Of a stretch of DNA of 64,000 nucleotides, positions 16,968 to 26,700 are shown one piece after another. Source of the stretch: VBAS01 sp964508655 (lineage in GTDB: Bacteria; Bacteroidota; Bacteroidia; Chitinophagales; Chitinophagaceae); the NCBI GenBank assembly GCA_964508655.1, contig CAZDUO010000002.1, positions 39,338 through 103,337 on the forward strand, given 5' to 3'. Within the stretch, counting starts at the first letter, position 1, and every line of letters begins with the position of its first letter. Below the pieces are notes generated by a model, which did no database searches, was not told the origin of the DNA, and saw only the letters and a program-made list of their open reading frames with translations. The position numbers and the translations under genes were made by a program.

Positions 16968-17333
16968 ATGGACGCCATAGCATTTGTACACGAGCAACTG
17001 ACTGGTAAAAAAGAAATCCCGGATTTCAGACCCGGCGACAATATTACCGTTCACTATAAAATCATCGAAGGAAACAAAGAACGTATCCAAAGCTTTAAAG
17101 GTGATGTAATTAAAAGACAGGGTAAAGGCGCCACAGCCACATTTACCGTCCGCAAAATTTCTGACGGCATCGGTGTGGAAAGACTTTTCCCCCTTTATTC
17201 GCCCAATATTGATTCCATTGAAGTAAATAAAAGCGGCCGGGTACGCAGGGCCAAACTTTACTACCTGCGCAAACGCAGCGGCAAAAGTGCAAGAATCCGC
17301 GAAAAGCGACTTGCCACCGAGACTGCCGAATAA
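16968..17333 (+). CDS. rplS: 50S ribosomal protein L19
   Basis: 121 residues. Family signature PDFRPGDNITVHYKIIEG, FKGDVIKRQGKG, TVRKISDGIGVERLFPLYSP and RRAKLYYLRKRSGKSARIRE. It sits at the interface of the ribosomal subunits. It is monocistronic here: its own -7 box upstream and a strong terminator downstream. Confidence 0.98.
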   Translation: MDAIAFVHEQLTGKKEIPDFRPGDNITVHYKIIEGNKERIQSFKGDVIKRQGKGATATFTVRKISDGIGVERLFPLYSPNIDSIEVNKSGRVRRAKLYYLRKRSGKSARIREKRLATETAE

Positions 17334-17351
17334 ACCAGAACATCTTTATGC

Positions 17352-17382
17352 AAGCGGCCCGTACTACCGGCCGCTTTTTTTT
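17352..17382 (+). terminator. Intrinsic terminator after rplS
   Basis: GCGGCC (17354-17359) pairs with GGCCGC (17369-17374), flanked by AA/TT, and is followed by eight T. Confidence 0.9.
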
Positions 17383-17431
17383 AGTTGGCAGGCGATTAAC
17401 AAATAAATTCAATGCGAAGAGCAATTTGTAT

Positions 17432-17439
17432 TAACTTTG
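17432..17439 (+). promoter_or_regulatory. Candidate -7 box for tatA (TAACTTTG)
   Basis: An exact match to TAnnTTTG 19 bases ahead of the tatA ATG, giving a very short leader. Confidence 0.5.
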
Positions 17440-17458
17440 ATACCCTAAATTTTCAGAT

Positions 17459-17647
17459 ATGCCAAATCTTGGATGGACCGAAATTCTTTTGATAGCCTTT
17501 ATCGTTTTACTGCTTTTCGGCGGCAAAAAAATACCCGAGTTGATGCGTGGCCTTGGCAGAGGCGTCCGTGAATTCAAAGATGCCCGCGACAATGTGAAAA
17601 GGGAAATTGAAGAAAGCGTGGAAAAAGACACCAAGACGTCTTCGTGA
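17459..17647 (+). CDS. tatA: Twin-arginine translocase subunit TatA/TatE family
   Basis: 62 residues. A short N-terminal membrane helix (TEILLIAFIVLLLFGGKKIP) carries the FGxKKIPEL hinge, followed by an amphipathic helix (LMRGLGRGVREFKDARDN) and a charged tail. This is the TatA pattern; TatB would be longer. It forms the pore for folded-protein export. tatC is not nearby. Confidence 0.92.
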   Translation: MPNLGWTEILLIAFIVLLLFGGKKIPELMRGLGRGVREFKDARDNVKREIEESVEKDTKTSS

Positions 17648-17696
17648 TAACCGAAGCGCAAAACATTTTACTTATCGTTTATAAAGGCTCCAGCTT

Positions 17697-19175
17697 TTGT
17701 TTGAATACTCCACTGTTCAACAATATCATCTTGAATTAAACCAGGATAAAACTTCCTGCACAGAAGCCGTTCGTTTTTACCTTGATAAAATTGAAGGTTC
17801 AAAACATCTCAATGCATTCGTGCATGTGTATGCCGGTGAAGCAGTACAGCGTGCCGCCGAACTTGATAATAAAAGAAAAGAAGGCAAGCCGCCTGGTAAA
17901 CTGCATGGTGTGGTGGTGGCCATTAAGGATGTAATTTGCTACAAAAACCACCCGGTGAGTGCTGCTTCCGGTATTCTCAGAAATTTTACTTCACTCTATA
18001 ACGCTACCGCCGTTCAGAAACTTTTACAGGAAGAAGCCATCATCATCGGCAGCACCAACTGCGACGAATTTGCGATGGGCTCCACAAACGAAAACTCGGT
18101 GTATGGCAAGGTGTTGAATGCCCTGGATGAAACTCGGGTACCCGGCGGTTCTTCAGGGGGCTCGGCAGTGGCCGTGCAGGCCGGGCTTTGCATGGTTTCA
18201 CTCGGCAGCGATACAGGCGGCTCGGTTCGCCAGCCGGCCGACTTCTGTGGTATTGTCGGGCTGAAACCCACCTATGGCCGCATATCCCGCCACGGACTTA
18301 TTGCTTATGCCTCTTCATTTGACCAGGTTGGAATTTTTGCTAATACCGTGGATGATGCCGGCCTGGTGCTGGAAACAATTGCCGGCGCGGATGATTACGA
18401 CAGCACGGCTTCGCAAAATCCGGTTGAAAATTTTTCAGACCTCTCCCTAATCACCTCCAAAGGAGGGGGGCAAAAGCAGGCAAAATTCCGTTTTGCATAT
18501 TTTAAAGAAACGCTGGAGCATCTTTCGCTTGACCCCGAAATTGCTTCATCCGTTTACCGGCTGATACAGCAACTAAAAGCTGACGGCCATGAAGTAAATG
18601 AAATGCATTTTGAATATCTCGATTACATTGTACCTGCTTATTATATTCTCACTACAGCCGAAGCCTCTTCCAACCTGGCCCGCTACGATGGTGTGCGGTA
18701 CGGCTACCGTTCAGAAAAACCTGCCGCTGATTTGATTGAATTTTACAAACACAACCGCAGCGAAGGTTTCGGCAAAGAAGTAAAGCGAAGAATTATGCTC
18801 GGCACTTTTGTACTCAGTACCGGCTACTACGATGCCTATTTTACCCGGGCACAAAAAGTACGGCGCAAGCTGGTAGATAAAACCAATGAAGTTTTTCAGA
18901 CAAATGATTTTATCATCATGCCCGTTTCGCCATCCGTGGCATTTAAGATTGGCGAAAAAGTAAATGACCCCATTGCCATGTATCTTGCTGATATTTATAC
19001 CGTGTTTGCCAACCTTACCGGTATTCCCGGTATTTCACTTCCTTTATTCACTCACTCCACCGGCATGCCCTTTGGTGTGCAGTTAATGGCAAAACAGTTT
19101 AACGAGCTATCTTTGCTGCAGGCTTCAAAACAACTGATGCAAAGAAAGAAAATACCGGAAGAAACCCGTGGCTAA
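17697..19175 (+). CDS. gatA: Glutamyl-tRNA(Gln)/Asp-tRNA(Asn) amidotransferase subunit A
   Basis: 492 residues from a TTG at 17697, preceded nine bases upstream by AAAGG; no ATG is available at the expected place and MFEYSTVQQYH matches the family's opening. The amidase triad is intact: K77 (VVAIKDVI), S152 in GGSSGGS, S176 in SDTGGSVRQPA. GatA frees ammonia from glutamine for GatB. The stretch SDLSLITSKGGGQKQAK is longer than expected before the conserved FRFAYF and is encoded by DNA with a CCTCC-AAA-GGAGG palindrome. That looks like an in-frame insertion that spares the active site. Confidence 0.95.
   Translation: MFEYSTVQQYHLELNQDKTSCTEAVRFYLDKIEGSKHLNAFVHVYAGEAVQRAAELDNKRKEGKPPGKLHGVVVAIKDVICYKNHPVSAASGILRNFTSLYNATAVQKLLQEEAIIIGSTNCDEFAMGSTNENSVYGKVLNALDETRVPGGSSGGSAVAVQAGLCMVSLGSDTGGSVRQPADFCGIVGLKPTYGRISRHGLIAYASSFDQVGIFANTVDDAGLVLETIAGADDYDSTASQNPVENFSDLSLITSKGGGQKQAKFRFAYFKETLEHLSLDPEIASSVYRLIQQLKADGHEVNEMHFEYLDYIVPAYYILTTAEASSNLARYDGVRYGYRSEKPAADLIEFYKHNRSEGFGKEVKRRIMLGTFVLSTGYYDAYFTRAQKVRRKLVDKTNEVFQTNDFIIMPVSPSVAFKIGEKVNDPIAMYLADIYTVFANLTGIPGISLPLFTHSTGMPFGVQLMAKQFNELSLLQASKQLMQRKKIPEETRG
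18443..18470. repeat. Palindrome family C copy inside gatA
   Basis: CCTCC (18454-18458), AAA, GGAGG (18462-18466), flanked by ctccctaatca on the left and extra G on the right. It is in frame and codes LSLITSKGGG. Similar C-rich/G-rich hairpins occur in this window at 23442-23460, 34411-34424 and 40536-40555. Confidence 0.6.
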
Positions 19176-19189
19176 AAAATTTCCCGTTC

Positions 19190-20299
19190 ATGCAGAAAAC
19201 AGCGGCGCTGATAGCTTTTATTCTTTTTTTCATACCCGGCATTGCACAACAAACCGCGGTGGATACTTCGGTTAAAAAAAATGCTGTACTCCCCGACGCA
19301 TCTGCTGATTCTCTCAGCCCCGTTGTAATGTTGCACGACCCGAAAGAAGGTTTTAAAAACCTTTTTGTGTCAAATCCCGGCGAAGAACAGGAATTTAATA
19401 CTGCACAACTCAATCCGCGTGCCATCAGCTTTGTGCAGGATTACATGCAGAAGCATAAAAAGAATCTTGAAAAACTGAAAGGCTGGGGCCGCCCTTATTT
19501 CGATATGATTGATGCGGTACTTACCTATCATGGACTTCCCCGCCAACTGAAATACCTTGCCGTGATTGAATCGTACCTGAAAACCTATGCCGTATCATGG
19601 GCCGGCGCTGTAGGGCCCTGGCAGTTTATGCCTGCTACTGCCCGCCGCTTTGGGCTCCGGGTGAATGCCTATCTTGATGAAAGAACAGATTATTACAAAA
19701 GCACGCATGCCGCTGCCCGCTACCTGGTAGAACTTTACAATACTTATGAAGACTGGCTACTGGTGATTGCGGCATACAATGGCGGCGCCGGCAATGTGGA
19801 TGCAGCAATAAAAAAAAGCAAGAGCCGTAATTTCTGGAGCCTGCAGCATTACCTGCCGGCCGAATCGAGAGACCATGTTAAAAAATTCATCGCCACGCAT
19901 TACATCATGGAAGGCGAAGGCGGTGTGACCACACTTACAAAAGAAGAAACAGAAGAATTGAAACTGGCATCGGCAAAAAATCCGGCGGCAAAAAATTTAA
20001 GCGAAGCGGAACTGAACAATTCAAAAACCCAAAACATAAGCGGCCGCTACAATTCGGTTGTTATTGCCAGGCACACATTGTTTTCCATTACCGAATTTAA
20101 CCGCTACAATCCCGACTTCGACAAGCTGATTTCACTAAACGGCAAATACGAGCTGCGGCTCCCGGCCGACAAAATGGATATCTTTATTGCCAGGCGCTTC
20201 GACATTTTGAATGAAAGCTTACAACTGCTGCTGGACAATTTCAGGCAGTCGCTTTCTGCCCCGGGAAAAAATTCACCGGAGAAAAAACCGGGGAAATGA
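19190..20299 (+). CDS. Membrane-bound lytic murein transglycosylase (MltD-like)
   Basis: 369 residues with a signal peptide (MQKTAALIAFILFFIPGIAQ). The SLT domain has catalytic E127 in LAVIESYLKTYAVSWAGAVG, the GPWQFMPATA motif and AAYNGGAGNV. The C-terminal part (about 275-345) is reminiscent of a degenerate LysM or substrate-binding module (HTLFSITEFNRYNPDFDKL). It cleaves peptidoglycan in the periplasm. It follows gatA by 14 bases and probably shares its transcript; it is convergent with pabB. Confidence 0.9.
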   Translation: MQKTAALIAFILFFIPGIAQQTAVDTSVKKNAVLPDASADSLSPVVMLHDPKEGFKNLFVSNPGEEQEFNTAQLNPRAISFVQDYMQKHKKNLEKLKGWGRPYFDMIDAVLTYHGLPRQLKYLAVIESYLKTYAVSWAGAVGPWQFMPATARRFGLRVNAYLDERTDYYKSTHAAARYLVELYNTYEDWLLVIAAYNGGAGNVDAAIKKSKSRNFWSLQHYLPAESRDHVKKFIATHYIMEGEGGVTTLTKEETEELKLASAKNPAAKNLSEAELNNSKTQNISGRYNSVVIARHTLFSITEFNRYNPDFDKLISLNGKYELRLPADKMDIFIARRFDILNESLQLLLDNFRQSLSAPGKNSPEKKPGK

Positions 20300-20314
20300 T
20301 TTTACGGGAACAGT

Positions 20315-21622
20315 TTAAGATATTAGTGACAATTTCATTGCTTCCGCCTTCAGCAAACACTCCTCGTATTCTTTTTCAGCATCACAATAAAAAGTAATAC
20401 CTGAACCGGCCTGGTAGGAAAGATACTTTTCCCCGGCATTGTACATAATGCTCCTGATGACTACATTAAAATCAAAATCACCCGGCGGTGTGATATAACC
20501 CACAGCACCGGAAAAAATTCCCCGCCTGGATTTTTCATACCGCTCAATCAGTTCCATCACTTTTCGCTTCGGGGCTCCTGTCATGGAGCCCATAGGAAAT
20601 GTGGCGCGGATGATTTCTGTAAAGGAAATATCATCCTGCAGCTCCCCGCTCACCGTCGAAATCATCTGGTGCACCTGCGGAAAAGAATAAATGCCGAACA
20701 GCTCATCCACCTTCACCGATCCTTCTTTACATACCCGGGCCAGGTCGTTGCGCACCAGGTCCACCACCATCACATTCTCCGAGCGGTCTTTTCTGTTTTC
20801 AAAAAGCGACTGCCGGCTTTTTTCATCCTTCTCCGCATCCTGCAAAAAACGTTTTGAAGTGCCTTTGATGGGCTGTGATAAAATTTTATTTCCTGTTTTT
20901 TTCAAAAACCTTTCCGGGCTGGCACAAATCAGGAATTTATCATCCAGCTTGTACAAAGCGGAAAAGGGATTGGGCGAAGCAGCGCTGAGTTTTTGAAAAA
21001 CGGTCAGCGGATCAATCACCGCCTGCCCGGCAAAAAACTCCATGCAGTAATTGATTTCATAACAATCGCCGCGGAGAATATGTTTCTTGAGCTGGTCAAT
21101 CGTTTCCACATATTCTTTCCTGGAAACCCTTTGCTGAATCTTAAAACTATTTTGCCCCGAAACAGAATCTGCGATTTCAACGTGCATTATCTCCCGGAAA
21201 ATTTCTGCTGCATCTGCGGCTCCCTCAATTTCCATCCGCCAGCTGGCGGATTCGTTTTTGGCCAGCCGGATGATGATTTCCGGTTCAAAGAAAAAAACAT
21301 CGGGAAACCCGGTAGGGTCCGGATGCGCAGAAGTGAGGGATTCAATTTCGTTTTTCAAATCATAGGCAAGATGCCCGAATTGCCAGCCGGGGTTAGTTTC
21401 GAGATATTTCTGCAGTGCAGGCAGCGCATTACCTGCATCGGCTGTAAAACTTTTTTTTACACCGGCAGCCAGCAGGCACTCCAGCGAATGATGCTGCGAC
21501 GGGTAACCATGATTGTCGAGGAAACAAAAAATGCTGAACCGGTCGGCCCAGTTCAGCATTTTCTTCTTCACCACACCAAAATCATTAACAACAAAATGGC
21601 AGTTAGTATTGGCGGCATTCAA
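20315..21622 (-). CDS. pabB: Aminodeoxychorismate synthase component I (PabB)
   Basis: 435 residues. The chorismate-binding core shows PIKGTSKR, NVMVVDLVRNDLARVC and GSMTGAPKRKVMELIERYE. The Lys in PIKGT is the residue that distinguishes PabB from anthranilate synthase (which has PIAGT). It makes 4-amino-4-deoxychorismate for folate, with ammonia supplied by a PabA subunit not seen here. The start is uncertain: TTG at 21622 gives the full N-terminus; the first in-frame ATG (21559, MLNWADRF) would cut into a conserved part. Confidence 0.9.
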   Translation of the reverse strand: MNAANTNCHFVVNDFGVVKKKMLNWADRFSIFCFLDNHGYPSQHHSLECLLAAGVKKSFTADAGNALPALQKYLETNPGWQFGHLAYDLKNEIESLTSAHPDPTGFPDVFFFEPEIIIRLAKNESASWRMEIEGAADAAEIFREIMHVEIADSVSGQNSFKIQQRVSRKEYVETIDQLKKHILRGDCYEINYCMEFFAGQAVIDPLTVFQKLSAASPNPFSALYKLDDKFLICASPERFLKKTGNKILSQPIKGTSKRFLQDAEKDEKSRQSLFENRKDRSENVMVVDLVRNDLARVCKEGSVKVDELFGIYSFPQVHQMISTVSGELQDDISFTEIIRATFPMGSMTGAPKRKVMELIERYEKSRRGIFSGAVGYITPPGDFDFNVVIRSIMYNAGEKYLSYQAGSGITFYCDAEKEYEECLLKAEAMKLSLIS

Positions 21623-21648
21623 ATTATAAACGCAAAGAAAAATCCGTA

Positions 21649-22080
21649 TTAAAAATCATCCTCTTCATCGTCATCATAGGAATCGTTGAAAAAACCCATT
21701 TCCTTAAACTCTTCATCTACTTTAAAATCGTCCTCATCGGCGGCACCTTTTTTACCTCCTCCTTTTTTGCCTTTGGAGGCAGGCATATCAAATTCATCAA
21801 AGTCCGGATCCCACTCCTCTTCTTCTTCAGGTTTTTCCCATTCATCCACTTCTTCATAATCGTCGTTGTTGTCATCGTCTTCATCACGTACTTTTTTGGA
21901 TGCGGCTTTACCGCCTTTTTTCGATGACTTCAGTTCCATTTCATTCTCTTCCGGGTCTTCGTCCTCATCCTCCTCTTCTTCCATTTGTTTCTTAGGCTTC
22001 GATGAAGCTTTTTTATCTTCATTACCGGAAGATGGCTTATGAATTTTACCCGCAGCCTTTTTTCCCTTATCAGATTTCAT
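21649..22080 (-). CDS. Highly acidic low-complexity protein
   Basis: About 143 residues (MKSDKGKKAAGK; another ATG two codons upstream at 22086). It alternates lysine-rich patches (SKKGGKAASKK, SKGKKGGGKKG) with long Asp/Glu runs and ends in DSYDDDEEDDF. No fold or enzymatic motif is visible and most of it is expected to be disordered. It lies between purA and pabB on the same strand. The composition suggests a nucleic-acid mimic or RNA-polymerase- or ribosome-associated factor, but that is a guess. Confidence 0.75.
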   Translation of the reverse strand: MKSDKGKKAAGKIHKPSSGNEDKKASSKPKKQMEEEEDEDEDPEENEMELKSSKKGGKAASKKVRDEDDDNNDDYEEVDEWEKPEEEEEWDPDFDEFDMPASKGKKGGGKKGAADEDDFKVDEEFKEMGFFNDSYDDDEEDDF

Positions 22081-22094
22081 GGTCATGTTCCAAT

Positions 22095-22134
22095 AATTTT
22101 ACCTGTGTAAAATTTCAGCGAAGTTTTAAAACTT
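22095..22134 (-). promoter_or_regulatory. Two palindromes upstream of the acidic protein gene
   Basis: AATTTTAC-CTGT-GTAAAATT (22095-22114) has an 8-bp perfect stem, and AAGTTTTAAAACTT (22121-22134) is a perfect 14-base palindrome. Both lie within 55 bases of the start codon, a position that fits operator sites; no regulator is identified. Confidence 0.4.
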
Positions 22135-22171
22135 CCAAATTTTTATAAATTATTTTTTGGTATACGATTTT

Positions 22172-23437
22172 TCAGAAAAGTGAGACGATCTGCTCCCGGC
22201 CCGGCCCGTTGGATATATACTGCACTTTCACTCCGAGATATTGATTGATAAACGACACATAATGCTGCATCGCTTTCGGCAAATCTTTCTCACATTTTAC
22301 AGCAGTTGTATTGGTATTCCAGCCGGCGAATGTCTGGTAAACGGGCTGTAGATTGATGCCGGTCATCTGGTAGGGTATTTCCCCGCAATGTTTCCCGTCA
22401 ACCTGGTACGCCGTACAAACCTTCAGTTGTTCAAATGCATCCAGCACATCGGCCTTGGTCATGATGAGTTGAGTAGCTCCATTTATCATGCAGGCAAATT
22501 TCAGCGCCACCAGGTCAATCCATCCGCAGCGGCGTGGCCGGCCCGTGGTTGCGCCGAATTCATTCCCGATTTTTCTTATTTCATCGCCGGTGGCATCGTG
22601 CAGCTCGGTAGGAAAAGGCCCGCTGCCCACCCGTGTGCAGTATGCTTTTGTTACACCCAGCACTTCTCTTATCTTCTGCGGCGCTACACCCAGGCCGGTG
22701 CACACACCTGCCGAAATGGTGCTGGATGAAGTGACAAATGGAAAAGTGCCGAAATCAATATCAAGCATACTGCCTTGTGCGCCTTCGGCCAGCACTTTTT
22801 TTCCGGCGCCCAGCAGGCTGTTTATAAAATATTCACCATTCACAATGTTGAGTCCCTTCAGAAACTCTGCCGCTTCAAAAAAATCATTTTCCCATGCAGA
22901 AATGTCTTCATCAAACCCGTAAGTATCGAGCAATTGGCGATGCTTGTGGTATAATTTTTTATACGCCTGATTAAAATCCGGCTTCAGCAAGTCGCCCACA
23001 CGCAACCCGTTGCGGCCTGTTTTATCCATATAAGCCGGCCCGATGCCTTTCAATGTGGAGCCTATTTTTTCATTGCCTTTCGAAAGTTCGGATGCTTTGT
23101 CGAGTGCACGGTGTGTGGGTAAAATAAGATGCGTACGGTCGGAAATAAAAAGATTTTTTTTCAGCTCAACACCGAACGAAGTTACCGTGCCTGCTTCTTT
23201 CTTCAGAATCACAGGGTCGAGCACTACGCCATTGCCGACGAGGTTAAGTGTGTTTTCATGAAACACACCGGAAGGAACCTGGTGCAGCACTACTTTTTTA
23301 TCGCCCACATACAATGTGTGCCCCGCATTGGGCCCGCCCTGGAAACGGGCAATCACATCATACCCCGAAGCAAAAAAATCTACAATCTTCCCTTTGCCTT
23401 CATCGCCCCACTGCAAGCCAAGAATTACATCTACCAT
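22172..23437 (-). CDS. purA: Adenylosuccinate synthetase
   Basis: 421 residues. It begins VDVILGLQWGDEGKGKIVD with the GTP-binding loop, then QGGPNAGHT, GNGVVLDP, GSTLKGIGPAYMDKTGRNG, GAQGSMLDIDFGTFPFVTSS and TTTGRPRRCGW. It joins IMP and aspartate using GTP, the first committed step to AMP. The leader is long, about 190 bases if the -7 box at 23634 is used, and carries two palindromes. Confidence 0.98.
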   Translation of the reverse strand: MVDVILGLQWGDEGKGKIVDFFASGYDVIARFQGGPNAGHTLYVGDKKVVLHQVPSGVFHENTLNLVGNGVVLDPVILKKEAGTVTSFGVELKKNLFISDRTHLILPTHRALDKASELSKGNEKIGSTLKGIGPAYMDKTGRNGLRVGDLLKPDFNQAYKKLYHKHRQLLDTYGFDEDISAWENDFFEAAEFLKGLNIVNGEYFINSLLGAGKKVLAEGAQGSMLDIDFGTFPFVTSSSTISAGVCTGLGVAPQKIREVLGVTKAYCTRVGSGPFPTELHDATGDEIRKIGNEFGATTGRPRRCGWIDLVALKFACMINGATQLIMTKADVLDAFEQLKVCTAYQVDGKHCGEIPYQMTGINLQPVYQTFAGWNTNTTAVKCEKDLPKAMQHYVSFINQYLGVKVQYISNGPGREQIVSLF

Positions 23438-23552
23438 AATACCCCCCGCCCCATAGGAGGGGTCAATCTCCCCCCGGTCTGGGTTACATTATTTTTATTG
23501 TTTCAAAAATATATTTTTTGGCCAGCTTAAATACTGCTATTAAGCTTCTGTT

Positions 23553-23570
23553 GCCCCGAACATTCGGGGC
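23553..23570. repeat. Palindrome family B copy (GCCCCGAA-CA-TTCGGGGC)
   Basis: A perfect 8-bp stem with a two-base centre in the purA leader. The same core recurs at the 3' end of a LytS kinase gene (47714-47729). Confidence 0.75.
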
Positions 23571-23626
23571 TCCGTTCAACTTTTTCAATTCTGTTGAACA
23601 ATTTTTAATCTGCAAGCAAAACGCGG

Positions 23627-23634
23627 CAAAAATA
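23627..23634 (-). promoter_or_regulatory. Candidate -7 box for purA (TATTTTTG)
   Basis: An exact match to TAnnTTTG on the minus strand, about 190 bases ahead of purA. No TTTG at the expected spacing. Confidence 0.4.
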
Positions 23635-23772
23635 AGGGAAGGAAAAACAGCCAGCGAAATAATTTCTTCGACATTTTATATGCAAAGCCTGCCGAACGAA
23701 TTGTAGAAAAACCGCATTCTGTACAAATCATTCCGGGTAATCAGTTCTGATGCTGCTTCCTGAAGCAGAGGT

Positions 23773-26700
23773 TTATCTTATTAATGTCACCGTTCCCTTC
23801 TTTGTAATCAGCCTTCCGTCTCTTGTCACTCCCTGCACCATCCACACATAAGTACCGCTGGACTGCTCCACTCCGCCTAGGCGTCCATCCCACCCTTCGT
23901 GTAAAACATTGGTTGAAAAAATCAATTGCCCCCAGCGGTTGTACACCCTGAAATAATTCAGCTTCACAATACCGACAGGGAAAGGTTTGAATTTGTCATT
24001 TTTCCCATCGCCATTGGGAGTAAATCCTGTGGGCATATATATGTCGGGGCCCTTGTACACTTTGATGGTAACTGTGCCATCGCCGCGGCAGCCGGCTGAG
24101 GTAGTGGCAATCACATTGAAGGTAACATCGCTTGTTACAGTAAGCACGGGGTCAGGAACAAAAGGATTGCTCAATCCTGCCGGCGGACTCCATGTGTAAT
24201 TGGTGCCGGCCGAAGCAGCAAGCAACTGAAACTGGTCGCCGGCAAAAACAACCGTATCGGAAGGATACGTTCTTACTATAATCGGGGGTGTCACATTTAC
24301 TACCACCTGGTCCTGTACAAGTGAGGAGCATCCATTGGCATCAATCACACTCAGGCCGTAAGTAATGGTTTGCGCCGGTGTGGAAAGCGGATTGAAAACC
24401 GAAGCGCTGCTTAACGATGCAGATGGCGACCATGCAAACTGCACGCCACCCGAGCCCTGCAGGCGATAGCTTTGCCCATAGCAAATATCTCCATCAGCTC
24501 CGGCATCAGGTACAGGCGCCCGGTTCACATTTACGATTATCGTATCAATTGCACTGCATAAACCAAATGTAGCTGTCACTATGTACTGTGTTGTAGTGAC
24601 TGGGTTAGCCACCGGGTTTTGAATAGTTGCATTGTTCAGCGCCGTAGCCGGCGACCACGAGAATTGGTTGGCATTGGTGTTTACGTTCAGTTGTACTGAG
24701 CTTCCCTCACAGATTGTTACATCAGGCGCAGGAGTAATACTCAGATTATTGCTTAGCCCGACTGTGATGGATTGCGAAGCTGTGCAGTTATTCGCATCCT
24801 TCATCGTCACCGTATAAGTTCCGGGCAGCACATTGAAAATGCCTGAAACCTGGAAATTAATTCCATCAATTGAATACTGCAAAGTGCCGGTGCCTCCCGA
24901 ACCTGAAGCAGTGATTCGTCCATCAGCTCCGCCATTGCAGCTGGCATCCTGCATGGTAAGATTCAGCATCAGTTGTGCCGGTTGGCTGACAGTAACTGAT
25001 TGGGTACTTATACAACCATTATTATCCCTTACATAAACAATGAACGTGCCTGCGGACACTGCGAATGAATTTGCAGCCTGGTAATTGACGCCATCAATTG
25101 AATACTGGTACGGCGATACCCCGCCTGATGCGGTTACACTGATTTGCCCGCTGTTTTGACCAAAACAAATTACCGGCTGCGTGGTTACCGATGCAGTGAT
25201 GGCTGCCGGCTGATTGATAGTTACAGATTGCGAATTGGCGCAGGCATTATTATCACGGTAATAAACTGTGTAAGTACCTGCCGGCAGACCTGTGAAAGTA
25301 TTACTTGCCTGCCATGATACATTGTTCAGCGAATACTGGTAAGGAGCTGTGCCATTTGAAATGTTTACGGTAATCGTTCCGTTTGTTCCGCCGTTGCAGC
25401 TTACATCAGTTTTGGTAACCGTTGCATTTAATACTGCACCGGGGCTCACTGTTACGGAATAACTGGAGTTACACCCATTCACATCTCTTACCGTTACTGT
25501 ATAAGTGGCGGCAGCAAGCCCGGTAAACACATTGCTGTTCTGAAACGGTCCGCCGTTGAGTGAATACTGGTAAGGAGCTGTGCCGTTTGAAGCAGTCACG
25601 GTAATTGTTCCGTTGTTTGCACCAGAGCAGGAAGTTGCTGTCGTATTAAAATTAGCTGTTACTCCCGGTCCCTGGCTTACTGTTACAGTAGTGGAACCGG
25701 TACAACCGATGGCATCAGTAACGGTAACAGAGTAAGTACTGGCCGCAAGCCCGGTAAATACATTACCTGTTTGCGGCGCTCCGCCATTCAGAGAGTACTG
25801 GATGGGTGTATAAACAGACGGCGGCAAAATGGTAATACTGCCGTTGTTTACGCCTGCGCAACTTGTATTGGTTACCGAAGTACCCACGCCAAGATTACCG
25901 GTTCTGTTAATGGTGACGTTCATGGTGGAGCTGCAGCCATTGATGTCAGTGGCAAACACAGTATAGCTGCCGGTACCAAGGCCTGTGAAAATATTGCTGC
26001 TTTGCAAGGACCCTCCGTTCAATGAATATTGATAAGGTGGCACACCGCTGTTGGCAGGCACATTTACCGTAATGGTTCCGGTGGCGCCTGTAGTGCAATT
26101 GATATCTGTAGCTGTTGCCGTGGCGTTGAGCGAGGAAGTTTTGTTTATCGTTATGGTATCTGAAAAAGTCACGGTAGAAGCTGTATCGCTGCAGGATGCA
26201 TAAGTTGTTTTTACAACAAACTGTTCTGAATTGCCGGTGGGGCAAATATTGGGAAAATTGAGATTAATAAGTCCCGGTGCAGAAAATATAGCAGAGGCCG
26301 TAGCTATCAGTGTGCCGCTCAAAGTAAAAATCTGTGAATTGATAAACCGGCTGCTGCCGCCTGACGGAGTGAAGCGGTACGCTTCATTTTGGGCAGTCCA
26401 GGAGCCGGCGTTTCTTGATGGTGCAGCCAAGCCTCGTGTTCTTGTCCAGTCCTGTATGCCAATGATGGCAATGTTTCCGTTGAAGCTGCAAAACGGTTTA
26501 CTTTCAACATAGATATCAATAATGCCTGTGTTTTCGTGTAAAACCATCTGGCTGGTAACCCTGCTTGCCGAACAGTTGTACATAGCTACCTGAGAAAAAC
26601 TCACAACGAATTTCCGGCAGGGCGCTGCACCTTCAGTTCTCGTTTCTATTTTGTATATGGGGTCTGTTGTTTGAGGAAAAATATCAACAAACGGACCCAT

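Larger units (their letters stand above)
23438..23772. other. Spacer upstream of purA (335 bases)
   Basis: No gene is supported. On the minus strand it holds a candidate purA -7 box, palindrome GCCCCGAA-CA-TTCGGGGC and a G-rich/C-rich stretch just before the purA start (23442-23475). At 23753-23768 CTGCTTC-CT-GAAGCAG lies just past the end of the SprB-repeat gene and may help terminate it, though no U-run follows. Confidence 0.6.

Noticed and set aside
23518..23706. 62-codon plus-strand frame in the purA leader
   Set aside because: It overlaps the candidate promoter and palindrome on the other strand and shows no conserved-looking sequence.
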